A stretch of 64,000 bases of DNA from JAIVJG01 sp964236735 (GTDB lineage Bacteria; Acidobacteriota; Blastocatellia; Pyrinomonadales; Pyrinomonadaceae). Position numbers and translations under genes: made by a program. The notes beneath the pieces are model-generated. The model had not been told where the DNA came from and did not search any database. It was given only the letters and a program-made list of their open reading frames with translations. Positions 53,276 to 61,875 of the stretch are shown here, one piece after another (position 1 is the stretch's first letter; each line of letters starts with the position of its first letter). Where the stretch lies: assembly GCA_964236735.1 (NCBI GenBank), contig CAXSFM010000002.1, positions 186,001 to 250,000 on the forward strand. The letters are read 5' to 3'.

Positions 53276-54337
53276 TCACTCAATCAACATGCAATCGCCG
53301 TAGCTGTAGAAACGATAGCGCGCGGCGACGGCGTGCCGGTAGGCGTCGAGCGCGAGTTCGCGTCCGGTGAAAGCGGCGACGAGGACAAGCAGCGACGAGC
53401 GCGGCAGATGAAAATTCGTGAGCAGCGCATCCACCGCGCGAAACTTGTAGCCGGGCGTGATCGTGAGTTCGGTCTCGCCGCGCCCCGCGCGAATGCGCCC
53501 GTCCGTTTCAGACGCAGATGACTCCAGCGCGCGCACTGTCGTCGTGCCGATGGCGATGATGCGTTGACCCGCATCGCGCGCGTGGTTGATCTGTTGCGCC
53601 GCCGCTGCGGAAATTTCAAAACGCTCGGACGCGACTCGATGAGCGGCGAGGTCTTCGGCGCGCACGGGCGCAAACGTGCCGTAGCCGACGTGCAAAGTAA
53701 TCTCGACGAGCGAGACTCCGCGCGCGCGCAATGTTTCGACGACGTGCGGCGTGAAGTGCAGTCCGGCGGTCGGGGCGGCGATGGCTCCGCGACGCCCTGC
53801 GTAAATCGTCTGGTAACGCTCGCGGTCTGCGGCGCGGCTCGCGAGGTCTTCGTGCGCGCGTTTGATGTAAGGCGGCAGCGGCATCCGTCCCAACTCTTCG
53901 AGCAGCGCATCGAAGTCGCCATCCGTCTCGAAGCGCACGATGCGCGCCGCCGCGTCATCCGTCGCCTCCAACACGTCGGCGCGCAAACGCCCGTCGCCGA
54001 AAGTGACGCGCGACCCCACGCCCAGACGACGCGCCGGACGCGCCAGCGTCTCCCACACGCGCGGCTGACCTTCATCCAATTGGCGCACGAGCAGCAACTC
54101 GACACGCCCGCCGGAAGGCTCGCGCCTGCCGATCAAGCGCGCGGGAATCACGCGCGTGTTATTGACGACGAGTGTGTCGCCCGTCTTCAACTCGTCCGGC
54201 AATGATGAAAACGAACTGTCGCGCCAGTCTCCGCGCACGCGGTCAACGACGAGCATCCGCGCCGCGTCCCTCTGCTCAGGCGGATGCTGCGCGATTAGTT
54301 CGGCGGGAAGGTTGTAATCGAAGTCGGAGATAAACAT
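53276..54337 (-). CDS. queA: tRNA preQ1(34) S-adenosylmethionine ribosyltransferase-isomerase
   Basis: 353 residues from ATG 54337 (MFISDFDYNLPAELIAQHPP). QueA signatures: LVVDRVRGDWRDSSF, TLVVNNTRVIPARL, GAIAAPTAGLHFT, and the C-terminal LTNFHLPRSSLLVLVAAFTG. It transfers the ribosyl of SAM to preQ1 in tRNA to form epoxyqueuosine. No clear ribosome site precedes the ATG; an inverted repeat abuts it. YihY lies upstream on the same strand. Confidence 0.93.
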   Translation of the reverse strand: MFISDFDYNLPAELIAQHPPEQRDAARMLVVDRVRGDWRDSSFSSLPDELKTGDTLVVNNTRVIPARLIGRREPSGGRVELLLVRQLDEGQPRVWETLARPARRLGVGSRVTFGDGRLRADVLEATDDAAARIVRFETDGDFDALLEELGRMPLPPYIKRAHEDLASRAADRERYQTIYAGRRGAIAAPTAGLHFTPHVVETLRARGVSLVEITLHVGYGTFAPVRAEDLAAHRVASERFEISAAAAQQINHARDAGQRIIAIGTTTVRALESSASETDGRIRAGRGETELTITPGYKFRAVDALLTNFHLPRSSLLVLVAAFTGRELALDAYRHAVAARYRFYSYGDCMLIE

Positions 54338-54344
54338 AGGAAAG

Positions 54345-54432
54345 AAATGATGAATGCGGCAGTGATGAACGATGAATGAAAACAAGAGCGCCTTGCTCAT
54401 ATTCATCACTCATCATTCCGCATTCATCATTT
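54345..54432. repeat. Heptamer-stem inverted repeat (GATGAAT word) between YihY and queA
   Basis: 54345-54359 pairs perfectly with 54418-54432, and further GATGAAC, GATGAAT and ACTCATC units extend the stem inward with small offsets. The loop contains GCCTTGCTCA (54390-54399). The YihY stop codon is directly against the outer end and the queA ATG is 8 bp from the other end. Confidence 0.82.
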
Positions 54433-55344
54433 TTAAGATGGTGATGCAGGCGCTTCCGTCGCCAGTTCCGCGACGTTGTGCTCTTGATGAAGCACGACGG
54501 AGAGTTGCGCGCCGAACATCAGGATGAGGCTCGACACGTAGCTCCACGTCAGCACGGCGACGACGGCTCCGACCGAACCATAAAGCTGGTCGTAGTGAAA
54601 ATATTGCAGGCTCCACGCGAAGATAAATTTGGCCGCTTCCCAGAGCAGGCCGGCGACAATGGCGCTCGGCAGAGTATCGCGTAAGGTGACGCGCCCGCTC
54701 GGCACGAGGCGATAGACGACGGTGAAGAGTGCGATGGTGACGAGCGTGCTCGCCGTCGCGTAGATGAGTTGCCAGAAAGCGTTCCCGACGACACTGAGCC
54801 ACGCGAGTTGATTGATGACGCGCAGAGGCACTTGATCAATTAACTGCTGCAAGCCGACGAGCACCGAAGTGAGAAACACGGAGACGATGAGCAGCACGCC
54901 GACGAGTCCGATCATGCCGAGCGTGAGTGCGCGACCGTGCAGAAAGGCGCGCGGCTTCGTGCCCCAGATACGATTCAGCGCGCGCTCGATGACGGCGAAG
55001 ACCCACGAGCCGGCCCACAGCATGACGAGCAGCGAGACGATCACGCCCGACGCGCCCACGCTTGAGAGCGAGCGGACGGTCGCGCGTAAAAATTCTTTCG
55101 AGCCGGGATACACCTCGACGATGCGCGTCATCATCTCGCTGCCCGCCGCGACGCGGTTGCCGATGGCGAGCATCGCGAGCAGCGCGGGAAAGAGCGTCAG
55201 CAAACCGAAGTAGCTCATCGCGGCGGCGGGCGTGAAGAGATCGTTTTCGTGAAATTGATGGACGGTGTGGCTGACGATGGTCGTCCACGGCGCGAGATTA
55301 CGCACGCCCCATCTGCGCCGCGTGAAGAAAGGAAGCCTCTGCAT
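54433..55344 (-). CDS. YihY/BrkB-family inner membrane protein
   Basis: About 303 residues from ATG 55344 (MQRLPFFTRR); an upstream start at 55422 adds a hydrophobic stretch and cannot be excluded. About six membrane helices and the family signatures AAAMSYFGLLTLFPALLAML and LLWEAAKFIFAWSLQYFHYD with YGSVGAVVAVLTWSYVSSLI. Members were once called ribonuclease BN in error; the real function is unsettled, possibly transport or envelope integrity. The queA gene follows. Confidence 0.87.
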   Translation of the reverse strand: MQRLPFFTRRRWGVRNLAPWTTIVSHTVHQFHENDLFTPAAAMSYFGLLTLFPALLAMLAIGNRVAAGSEMMTRIVEVYPGSKEFLRATVRSLSSVGASGVIVSLLVMLWAGSWVFAVIERALNRIWGTKPRAFLHGRALTLGMIGLVGVLLIVSVFLTSVLVGLQQLIDQVPLRVINQLAWLSVVGNAFWQLIYATASTLVTIALFTVVYRLVPSGRVTLRDTLPSAIVAGLLWEAAKFIFAWSLQYFHYDQLYGSVGAVVAVLTWSYVSSLILMFGAQLSVVLHQEHNVAELATEAPASPS

Positions 55345-55425
55345 CTTTGAAATATCGTCGCCCGCGAAAAGAATGAAAATTAAGAGCGCGGCGATTATCG
55401 AATCTTTCCGCCCCGACCGCAAACT

Positions 55426-56469
55426 TCAATCCGCGTCGAAGAGACCGACTCTCTGCGGCGGCATCTGCGTCGGTTCGATGCCGAAGTGCTCGAAGGCGAG
55501 GCGCGTGGCCGTGCGCCCGCGCGGGGTGCGGTTGAGGAAACCGATTTGAATTAAGTAAGGCTCGATGATTTCCTCGATGGATTCCTTGTCTTCCTGCAAA
55601 GCGGCGGACATGTGATTGAGTCCGACGGGGCCGCCCGCGTGCTGCTGAATAATCATCAACAAGAGTTTTCTGTCCTGCTCGTCGAGGCCGAAGGTGTCAA
55701 CCTCCATGCGGTTGAGCGAATCGTCGGCGACCGCTTTCGTGATGCGCCCGTCGTACTCGACCTGTGCATAGTCGCGCACGCGCCGCAGGAGTCGGTTGGC
55801 GATGCGCGGAGTGCCTCGCGCTCGTCTGGCGATTTCACGCGCGCCGTCGTCGTCAATCTCGACGTTGAGAATTTCCGCCGAACGATTGACGATTAGTTCA
55901 AGCTCGGCGTGCGTGTAGAAGTTGAGATGAAAGACGATGCCGAAGCGTCCACGAAGCGGGGCGGTAATCATGCCCGGACGTGTCGTTGCGCCGACGAGCG
56001 TGAACTTCGGTAAGTCTAATTTGATGGAGCGCGCGGCGGTTCCTTGCCCGATCATAATGTCGAGCTGGTAGTCTTCCATCGCGGGGTAAAGGACTTCTTC
56101 AATCGCTGGATTGAGACGATGAATCTCGTCTATGAAAAGCACGTCGCCTTCCTGCAAGTTGGTCAGGATGGCGGCGAGGTCGCCCGGCTTTTCGATGACG
56201 GGGCCGGCGGTGGAGCGCATCTCCGCTCCCATCTCGTTGGCGATGATGACGGAGAGAGTCGTCTTGCCGAGTCCCGGCGGGCCGGTCAAAAGCACATGGT
56301 CGAGCGCCTCTTTGCGCGTCGTCGCCGCGCGGATAAAGACGCGCAGATTCTCCGTCGCCTTTTTCTGCCCGATGTACTCGGCGAGGCGCGTCGGGCGCAA
56401 CGAAAGTTCAAGCTGTTGCTCGTCGTCCACCGCGTTTTTCTCGCGCACGCTAACGGGTTCAGTTTCCAT
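55426..56469 (-). CDS. ruvB: Holliday junction branch migration ATPase RuvB
   Basis: 347 residues. Walker A GPPGLGKTTLSVII, Walker B LFIDEIHRLNPAIEE, sensor GATTRPGMITAPLRGRFG, and the C-terminal winged helix (GRTATRLAFEHFG). N-terminal LRPTRLAEYIGQKKATENL is the usual RuvB opening. It drives branch migration with RuvA. ruvA lies upstream on the same strand but a secreted-protein gene is placed between them. ruvC is not in the window. Confidence 0.96.
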   Translation of the reverse strand: METEPVSVREKNAVDDEQQLELSLRPTRLAEYIGQKKATENLRVFIRAATTRKEALDHVLLTGPPGLGKTTLSVIIANEMGAEMRSTAGPVIEKPGDLAAILTNLQEGDVLFIDEIHRLNPAIEEVLYPAMEDYQLDIMIGQGTAARSIKLDLPKFTLVGATTRPGMITAPLRGRFGIVFHLNFYTHAELELIVNRSAEILNVEIDDDGAREIARRARGTPRIANRLLRRVRDYAQVEYDGRITKAVADDSLNRMEVDTFGLDEQDRKLLLMIIQQHAGGPVGLNHMSAALQEDKESIEEIIEPYLIQIGFLNRTPRGRTATRLAFEHFGIEPTQMPPQRVGLFDAD

Positions 56470-56482
56470 CTATGAAGCCTAC

Positions 56483-57007
56483 TTACTTTAAGCTGAATTT
56501 CGTCTCAAGCTCGAAAGAAATATCTGCGTTGAGATCGGAAACTTTCGCCTTCACTTTATACTCGCCGGTTGGATTATCCTTCCCCAGTCGGAAGGCAAGA
56601 ATTGCTTTACCTAACTGAACATTGGGAGGAGGCGGAGCTTGCTCCTTCCACAAAGGCTGCCCTTTGCGTTCGTCATATAAACTGCCGTCGGGTTTATAAA
56701 TCGTGTAGTCAACTTCCGCATTACACGCTCCTTGAGCGTCAGTCTTGCAACCTGCGAACAGCACAAAAGCGCCGAGAGTCTCATCTCGTTTGACAAGCGT
56801 TGCGGATTTGATTTTTGGAGTCTCGGGCTTGAGCCATTCCTGTATGAAGGCGCGGGGATTTTCGACCACAATCAGATGGCCGCCGAATCCACGCACATCT
56901 TTACGGTCAGGCGCATCAGCCGCGTGTTCTCCGTTCTGCTTCCATTGTGAGAATGTAACTGATGAGCCAATCAAGATTAAAAACAAAACTGCACCGATAG
57001 TTTTCAT
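56483..57007 (-). CDS. Secreted protein of unknown function between ruvA and ruvB
   Basis: 174 residues. A signal peptide (MKTIGAVLFLILIGSSVTFS) is followed by a beta-rich domain with FGGHLIVVENPRAFIQEWLK, LVKRDETLGAFVLFAGCKTD and DYTIYKPDGSLYDERKGQPL. It resembles small exported proteins known only as hypotheticals. It stands 13 bp before ruvB and 44 bp after ruvA and is lower in GC than both, so it is probably an insertion into the ruvAB unit that kept transcriptional continuity. No role in recombination is implied. Confidence 0.7.
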   Translation of the reverse strand: MKTIGAVLFLILIGSSVTFSQWKQNGEHAADAPDRKDVRGFGGHLIVVENPRAFIQEWLKPETPKIKSATLVKRDETLGAFVLFAGCKTDAQGACNAEVDYTIYKPDGSLYDERKGQPLWKEQAPPPPNVQLGKAILAFRLGKDNPTGEYKVKAKVSDLNADISFELETKFSLK

Positions 57008-57051
57008 GAGGTTCCTCCAAAAGTCTTAGAGATAGCTTGCAGCGAATTGTT

Positions 57052-57675
57052 TTACCCCTTAGAAAGGTGACGCAGGCTGCGGCGCAAAAGCGTCTCGACG
57101 GAGATGTCGCCGCCTTCCTGCATGGCCTGCATGATGGCACGCTCCGCCGCCGCCTTTTGATAGCCGAGATTGGAGAGCGCGGAGAGCGTGTCTTCGCGCA
57201 GAGAGTCTTCGCTTGGCGGCGCGTCGGACGCTTGACCCGACGCGAGTTCCGCATCGAGCGCGGGATTTGAAAGCGCGGCCATCTTGTCGCGGAGTTCGAT
57301 GCAGAGACGCTCGGCGGTTTTTTTGCCGACGCCGGGAATCGAGGTCAGCCGCGCGAGATTGTTGGTGCGAATGGCGGTGATGATCTCGTCGGCGCTCATG
57401 CCGGAGAGCATCGCGATGCCGGACTTCGGGCCGATGCCGCTCACAGAAATGAGCAACATGAAAAGCTCGCGCTCGCGCGCCGTGCGAAAGCCGAAGAGTT
57501 GCAGCGTGTCCTCGCGGACGTGCGTGTAGATACGCAGCTTGACCTGCGAGCCTTCGTCTTCCATCCCGTAAAAAGTCGTCACGGGAATCGTCACTTCATA
57601 GCCGACGCCGCCGACTTCGAGAATCACGCCGGTCGCCTCTTTGGCGAGCAGCGTGCCGTGCAAATGTGCAATCAT
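57052..57675 (-). CDS. ruvA: Holliday junction DNA-binding protein RuvA
   Basis: 207 residues. The N-terminal OB fold is MIAHLHGTLLAKEATGVILE. The acidic/HhH region has LLISVSGIGPKSGIAMLSGM and LTSIPGVGKKTAERLCIELR. A flexible linker and the C-terminal RuvB-binding three-helix domain follow (ALSNLGYQKAAAERAIMQAM). It forms the tetramer that loads RuvB on four-way junctions. Confidence 0.95.
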   Translation of the reverse strand: MIAHLHGTLLAKEATGVILEVGGVGYEVTIPVTTFYGMEDEGSQVKLRIYTHVREDTLQLFGFRTARERELFMLLISVSGIGPKSGIAMLSGMSADEIITAIRTNNLARLTSIPGVGKKTAERLCIELRDKMAALSNPALDAELASGQASDAPPSEDSLREDTLSALSNLGYQKAAAERAIMQAMQEGGDISVETLLRRSLRHLSKG

Positions 57676-57792
57676 TATTCAGGTAAACTTTAAGAGAAGA
57701 AATTTCGGGAGCGCCTCTTGTTTCGTGTGAGATTGTAGAGGAATGAAGGTGCTTCGGCAACGCCTCGCTATCGTTGAAAGGGCGAAGAGATT

Positions 57793-57875
57793 AACCACAG
57801 AGGACGCAGGGTCACACACAGAGGGCTGGCATGATTTCTATGTGCTTCTCTGAGTCCTCTGCGGTTTATCTCTCT
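57793..57875. repeat. CAGAGG-family inverted repeat 4
   Basis: TTAACCACAGAGGACGCAGG at 57791 faces a complementary right arm at 57845-57875 (AGTCCTCTGCGGTTTATC). Several mismatches indicate an older copy. It lies in the gap between the ruvA start and the putative lipoprotein gene, 14 kb from the main cluster of this family. Confidence 0.75.
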
Positions 57876-57916
57876 GTCGTCGCGCTCAACTGAAGAAGGT
57901 TCCCGGAGCTTTGATG

Positions 57917-58516
57917 TCAACGCGCCGGCGCGGGCGGCGCATTCGTGTCGGACGTTTGCGCGCTCGTCTCTCTGAACGTCTGCGTCACGCTTCGCAGCAC
58001 GGCCTGATTCTGGTCGAAGCGCGAGCGCAGCGTCCACGTAATAATCTGGTGAAAGTTGCCGGGCGTTTCGACGGCGGTGATGATGTAAGAGGCTTTGATG
58101 TCTTTGATCGCGCCGTGCAGTTCACACTGACGCGCGGGATAATTGTTGACCGTCGTCGGCACAGGCTCTGTGGTCTCCGGCGAAGTCACGTTCTTCGACA
58201 TGTTGTCGCGCATGAGGACTGCGTATTTATCGAGCGTCATGCCGTCCGACATGTCTTCTTTGGTGTCGGTGATCACGATGGCGTACAACTCTTCCAGACG
58301 GTTCGAGGCTTTCAAGACCGCCTGATCGTTAAGCGCGGAGTCTTCGCGCCAGCCGCCGGGAATGGTCAACTCCGATTTGCCGTTGGAGCTTTTGAGAACA
58401 ACCGGCTGGCTCATGCCGTCAACGCCCTTCTTCGCCATGCGCGCCAGATTGCACGCCATGCCGACGCACAGGACGAGCAGGAGCGCAGAGAGTTTGCGGA
58501 TGAGTGTAAGTCGCAC
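57917..58516 (-). CDS. Putative lipoprotein with PsbP/DcrB-like fold
   Basis: The start was set at GTG 58516 (RLTLIRKLSALLLVLCVG) because AGAGAGG lies nine bases upstream; a longer frame to 58678 lacks a signal. About 199 residues. The N-terminus is a signal sequence ending in a possible lipobox-like VGMAC. The mature part has SELTIPGGWREDSALNDQAV, YAIVITDTKEDMSDGMTLDK and HQIITWTLRSRFDQNQAVLR, a pattern seen in PsbP/DcrB-like proteins. The function is unknown; probably envelope-associated. Confidence 0.65.
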   Translation of the reverse strand: MRLTLIRKLSALLLVLCVGMACNLARMAKKGVDGMSQPVVLKSSNGKSELTIPGGWREDSALNDQAVLKASNRLEELYAIVITDTKEDMSDGMTLDKYAVLMRDNMSKNVTSPETTEPVPTTVNNYPARQCELHGAIKDIKASYIITAVETPGNFHQIITWTLRSRFDQNQAVLRSVTQTFRETSAQTSDTNAPPAPAR

Positions 58517-58639
58517 GGGCGTGTACCTCTCTTGAAAGTGTTCGGAGCGTTCGTCGCTCAAAGAATTGCCGGACGAAACTTCGGAAAAAGCCGCGCCGAA
58601 AATAACACAAACGCCAACAGAGCGACAGGCAAAAGTAGA

Positions 58640-58719
58640 AGAGCGACGGGCGCAGAAGAGGCTGACTTCGGAACGCAACTTATAAAGTTGCGTTCGACTC
58701 TTTCTGCGCCTGTCGCTCT
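58640..58719 (-). terminator. Nested hairpin terminator after the subtilase gene
   Basis: The outer stem 58640-58659 with 58699-58719 (AGAGCGACGGGCGCAGAAGA, few mismatches) encloses a perfect inner 11-bp stem GAACGCAACTT/AAGTTGCGTTC at 58671-58695. On the minus strand it follows the subtilase stop and is followed by a T-rich stretch, so it probably terminates that transcript. Confidence 0.65.
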
Positions 58720-58756
58720 GATTTTCCTGCGCGCGGGCAGTCCTAAATCCAGTGGT

Positions 58757-60742
58757 TTATTTTGCAGGTTCGCCGCCGCTGTCGGGTTTGACGAGCATGA
58801 GGGCGGTGTTGTCGCCGCCGAGCGTTGACGATTGAGCTACCAGAATCGAGTCGCCCATCATCACGCCGTCGCTGACCATCACGCCGTCACCGATCATCAC
58901 GCCGTCGCTCAACATCGCTCCGTCACTGAGCAGCACGCCGTCGCCGAGCATCGCGCCGGTGCTCATGAAGTACGACCCCGTGCTTATTGTCTGCCCGTCG
59001 CTCAGAGAGAGATGATCGGCCAGCAGGACACCGCTCGACATCAACTTCTGGTCGCACAGCATCGCACCGTTTGAAATGACTACGCCATCGGAGAGCAAGA
59101 CTCCTGTGCCGTAAATTTTCTGGTATTTCGTGATGAGATTCGCGCCGGTGGCGAAGGTATGATCGAGCACGACGCCTTGCGACCATTTGAAGGTTTGGCC
59201 GGCGAGCGTGGTCTGCGGAGTCGGAGCGGTGGCCGTCGTCAGAAGCGTCGCGCCGACGGCGGTCGTGGCGGATAAATCAGTCCGCACGAGTTTCGCCAGC
59301 CGCACCGCGCCTTCAACGTTCAACTCACCCGCGCCCTGTTCCAGAGTGTTGAAGTTGGCGAGCGGCTGCGCCGTGTACATGAGAAGCATCTTAACGATGT
59401 TCGGCGTCAGTTTCGGGTTGGCTTGCAGCAGGAGCGCGGCTGCTCCCGCGACGACGGGCGTCGCCATCGAAGTCCCGTTGAGGAACATCTGGTTGTGCTC
59501 GACGACGCCGGGCGTGACGGCCTGCAATGAAGCGAGTTGGCGCAGCAGCAGATTGTTGGGCGACTCGGCGGAGATGATTTTGTTGCCGGGCGCGACGAGG
59601 TCGGGCTTGACGAGATTGTCGTAGTGTTTGACGCTCGCGCCGTCCGTCGTGTAGCTGCGCGTCGGGCCGCGCGAGCTGTAAGTCGTCACGCCGTCGTCGT
59701 TGCGATAGTCCGTGCCGAAAGTGTTCGAGGCTCCCACCGTGATGGCGGACAGCTCGTTGCCGGGCGAGTGAATCTGTCCGTAGATTTTTTGTCCCGCCGT
59801 GTTCTTGCCGTTGTTGCCGGCGGCGGCGACGACGACGACGCCCGCGTCCACGAGTTTGCGAACGGCTTTGCAGACCGGATCGTTTTTGTAAGAGTCAACG
59901 GCGGCAGTGCCGAGGCTCATGTTGACGACGCGGATGTTGTAGGTCGTGCGGTTCGTCATCACCCAGTCGAGCGCGGAGAGCAGGCCGGAAGTTTTGCCGT
60001 GCCCCAGTGAATCGAGGACGCGCAGGTTGATGAGGTTGGCATTTGGCGCGATGCCCGTGTACGCGCCCGATGCGACGTGCGCGTTGCCGGCGGCGAGCGC
60101 GGCGACGTGAGTGCCGTGCCCGTAAGGATCGTCCGTGCGATTCTCGCCCGTGAAGTCGCGGCTATAGACGACGCGCGTGCCGAACGAGTGATGCGCCGTG
60201 TAGATGCCGGAGTCAAGAATGGCGATGCCGATGCCCGTGCCGTCGAGCGTTGTGGTGGTGACTGCGCCGTTCGAGGCCGTCGTGGTCTGCGTTCGCACTA
60301 AGTCTGCGCCTGTCGTGGCTGTGACGTGGCCGAGCGATTGCACGTCGTTGTCTTCAGAGACGTAGTTCACTTCATCGAAGTCGGCCAGTTGCTCGACGAT
60401 GCTGGCGGGCACTTCAATCGTCCGCGCATTGAAATTTTTATGAAGCGCATGAACGCGCACGTCGTTGCGCTTGAGCAAGTCGTTGAGTTCATCGCTCGGT
60501 GGGGCATCGAGTTGCAGGACGACGCGCACGCGCTTGTTGTCGCGACCGCGTCCGCGCAGTCCGTCGCCGACTCTCGCGCGTCGCCGTTGTTGCTGCTGTC
60601 CGTTGTCATCGTTCTTGAGCGGATGCGCGTAAGTTCGGAGGATGCGGATGTCCGCGAGCATGAGACCCATGCACAGAGAGACGATCAGGCCGAGTGAAAT
60701 CGTTCGTGATCTTCGGATATGAATTTTGTTCTGCCGCACCAT
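58757..60742 (-). CDS. Subtilisin-family (S8) serine protease with hexapeptide-repeat tail
   Basis: 661 residues from ATG 60742 with TGAGGT upstream. A signal peptide (TISLGLIVSLCMGLMLADIR) and an I9-like propeptide (RVVLQLDAPPSDELNDLLKR) precede the catalytic domain. Catalytic residues: Asp in GIAILDSGIY, His in PYGHGTHVAALAAG, Asn-containing VVAAAGNNG, and Ser in FLNGTSMATPVVAGA. After the catalytic domain (to about residue 490) comes a tail of about 14 six-residue repeats (LLSDGV, MIGDGV type), then a short C-terminal end. It is an exported protease; the tail may be a surface-anchoring beta-solenoid. Confidence 0.9.
   Translation of the reverse strand: MVRQNKIHIRRSRTISLGLIVSLCMGLMLADIRILRTYAHPLKNDDNGQQQQRRRARVGDGLRGRGRDNKRVRVVLQLDAPPSDELNDLLKRNDVRVHALHKNFNARTIEVPASIVEQLADFDEVNYVSEDNDVQSLGHVTATTGADLVRTQTTTASNGAVTTTTLDGTGIGIAILDSGIYTAHHSFGTRVVYSRDFTGENRTDDPYGHGTHVAALAAGNAHVASGAYTGIAPNANLINLRVLDSLGHGKTSGLLSALDWVMTNRTTYNIRVVNMSLGTAAVDSYKNDPVCKAVRKLVDAGVVVVAAAGNNGKNTAGQKIYGQIHSPGNELSAITVGASNTFGTDYRNDDGVTTYSSRGPTRSYTTDGASVKHYDNLVKPDLVAPGNKIISAESPNNLLLRQLASLQAVTPGVVEHNQMFLNGTSMATPVVAGAAALLLQANPKLTPNIVKMLLMYTAQPLANFNTLEQGAGELNVEGAVRLAKLVRTDLSATTAVGATLLTTATAPTPQTTLAGQTFKWSQGVVLDHTFATGANLITKYQKIYGTGVLLSDGVVISNGAMLCDQKLMSSGVLLADHLSLSDGQTISTGSYFMSTGAMLGDGVLLSDGAMLSDGVMIGDGVMVSDGVMMGDSILVAQSSTLGGDNTALMLVKPDSGGEPAK
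58847..59098 (-). repeat. Coding repeats for the hexapeptide tail of the S8 protease
   Basis: About 14 tandem units of 18 bp encode [MVLI]-[LIMV]-x-D-G-[VA] steps (for example MLSDGV MIGDGV MVSDGV). At DNA level neighbouring units are near-copies around GTCGCTGACCATCACGCC, so the array can expand or contract. The period of six suggests a left-handed beta-helix, although the consensus differs from the classical hexapeptide transferase repeat. Confidence 0.75.
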
Positions 60743-61117
60743 CGAGTACCTCAAAAGCGAAACTTGAAAATTTGCATTGCTTGTTCTTCGCAGGCTCGTT
60801 TCGCAGCGCGCCTCTATGCGTCGCCGGCATTCCTATTACAAGCGGGATGCCAAGGCGAAAAGTGCGAAAATGGCGGGAATTTGCGTGATTCTGACAAATT
60901 GTCAGCGAGCAGGAAACGGTCAGAAAGATGAGTGGGCTGTCAGTCTGATTGAAGGTCGTTCAAGAGCGCGAGCGGCGCGGCGCGTGAAGTTTGCCGTCAG
61001 GCGAGTGGCGACGACGCGGCGCGTGTCAGCTTAGTGCGGCGTGGCGTTTCTTTCCCCATTGGCTTCGCACACGCTATACTAATCGCGTTCTCCTGAAAGA
61101 GAGATGAGTTCTTACAG
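60743..61117. other. Intergenic region upstream of the subtilase
   Basis: About 375 bp without a credible gene. A near-palindrome CTGACA-AAT-TGTCAG at 60892-60906 could be an operator for the subtilase gene; nothing else was recognised. Confidence 0.35.
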
Positions 61118-61306
61118 ATGCGCCCGTACTTTTCAAACAGATTGTTGCCCTTCGCCGTGACGCTTGGTTCGCAGTTACCGGAGTCGCATGAATTGACGGA
61201 CGCTGCCATCGAAGCTGTTAAGAAAATCAAGTTCACGCCGGAACAGAGCGCGGGCGTCTCTGCCCTTACGCATGGCCTTGTCGAGTGTGTCTTTCGTTTG
61301 GATTAG
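61118..61306 (+). pseudogene. Fragment of a TonB C-terminal domain
   Basis: A 62-residue frame whose second half (ELTDAAIEAVKKIKFTPEQS) matches the conserved core of TonB C-terminal domains, ending ECVFRLD like the final beta-strand. The membrane helix, Pro-rich linker and first half of the domain are missing. It is most likely a remnant. The intact gene at 61395 just downstream has a related C-terminal end. Confidence 0.5.
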
Positions 61307-61394
61307 AATGCGTTGCGGTGGAGCGCAGAATGAACAAGCCGCGCCGCGCAATGAACAGGAGTTACAGGGTTAAGAATTAAGGAGTAACGGTGTC

Positions 61395-61862
61395 ATGCTA
61401 ACGTGCATCCTGAAAAGAGTATTGCCCTTTACTTTGACTTTTATTGTAGGTGCTGCTGGTGGAGGATTTGTTAAGCTATTTAGCGTGGGCGAGAATGAGC
61501 AAGTTGAAGCCCCAATGCCGGTAATGAGCAGTATTGCGAATCCAGTTGCCGCCATCTCTGATTATCAGAACTGTTGTTACTATGACTTGTCAGACCATGA
61601 ATCAGAGCCATTGCAAGTTGACTGTCCATTGAGTGTACTTAACCAGCGTGAAATCACGGAAGGCATTAACGATATTATGCTTCTGCGGGCAACGTTCGGC
61701 GCTGATGGGCGCGTTCATAGAGTCGAGCCAATTACTCCATTGCCACAAGCTCTCAAAGATGAGGCTTCAAATGCGGCGAAGAAAATCCTATTCTTTCCTA
61801 AGACCTTGAATGGAAAGCCAATCTCCGTCACAAAAGAAGTCATCGTGAATTTCAAGAAGTAG
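61395..61862 (+). CDS. Small exported protein with TonB-C-like domain
   Basis: 155 residues from ATG 61395 with GGAG about ten bases upstream. An N-terminal hydrophobic segment (RVLPFTLTFIVGAAGGGFV) serves as signal or anchor. The C-terminal part (ATFGADGRVHRVEPITPLPQ, NAAKKILFFPKTLNGKPISV, then KEVIVNFKK) is a TonB C-terminal-type domain, but there is no long Pro-rich spacer. It may bind a receptor or be a derived periplasmic protein. It lies 13 bp before the BMC aldolase gene, though it is lower in GC and may be unrelated to that locus. Confidence 0.65.
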   Translation: MLTCILKRVLPFTLTFIVGAAGGGFVKLFSVGENEQVEAPMPVMSSIANPVAAISDYQNCCYYDLSDHESEPLQVDCPLSVLNQREITEGINDIMLLRATFGADGRVHRVEPITPLPQALKDEASNAAKKILFFPKTLNGKPISVTKEVIVNFKK

Positions 61863-61875
61863 TCGTCAAACTCTG

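Noticed and set aside
60997..61236. A 79-codon minus-strand frame opposite the TonB fragment
   Set aside because: It has no motif or ribosome site, and the plus strand carries a recognisable TonB-C remnant over the same bases.
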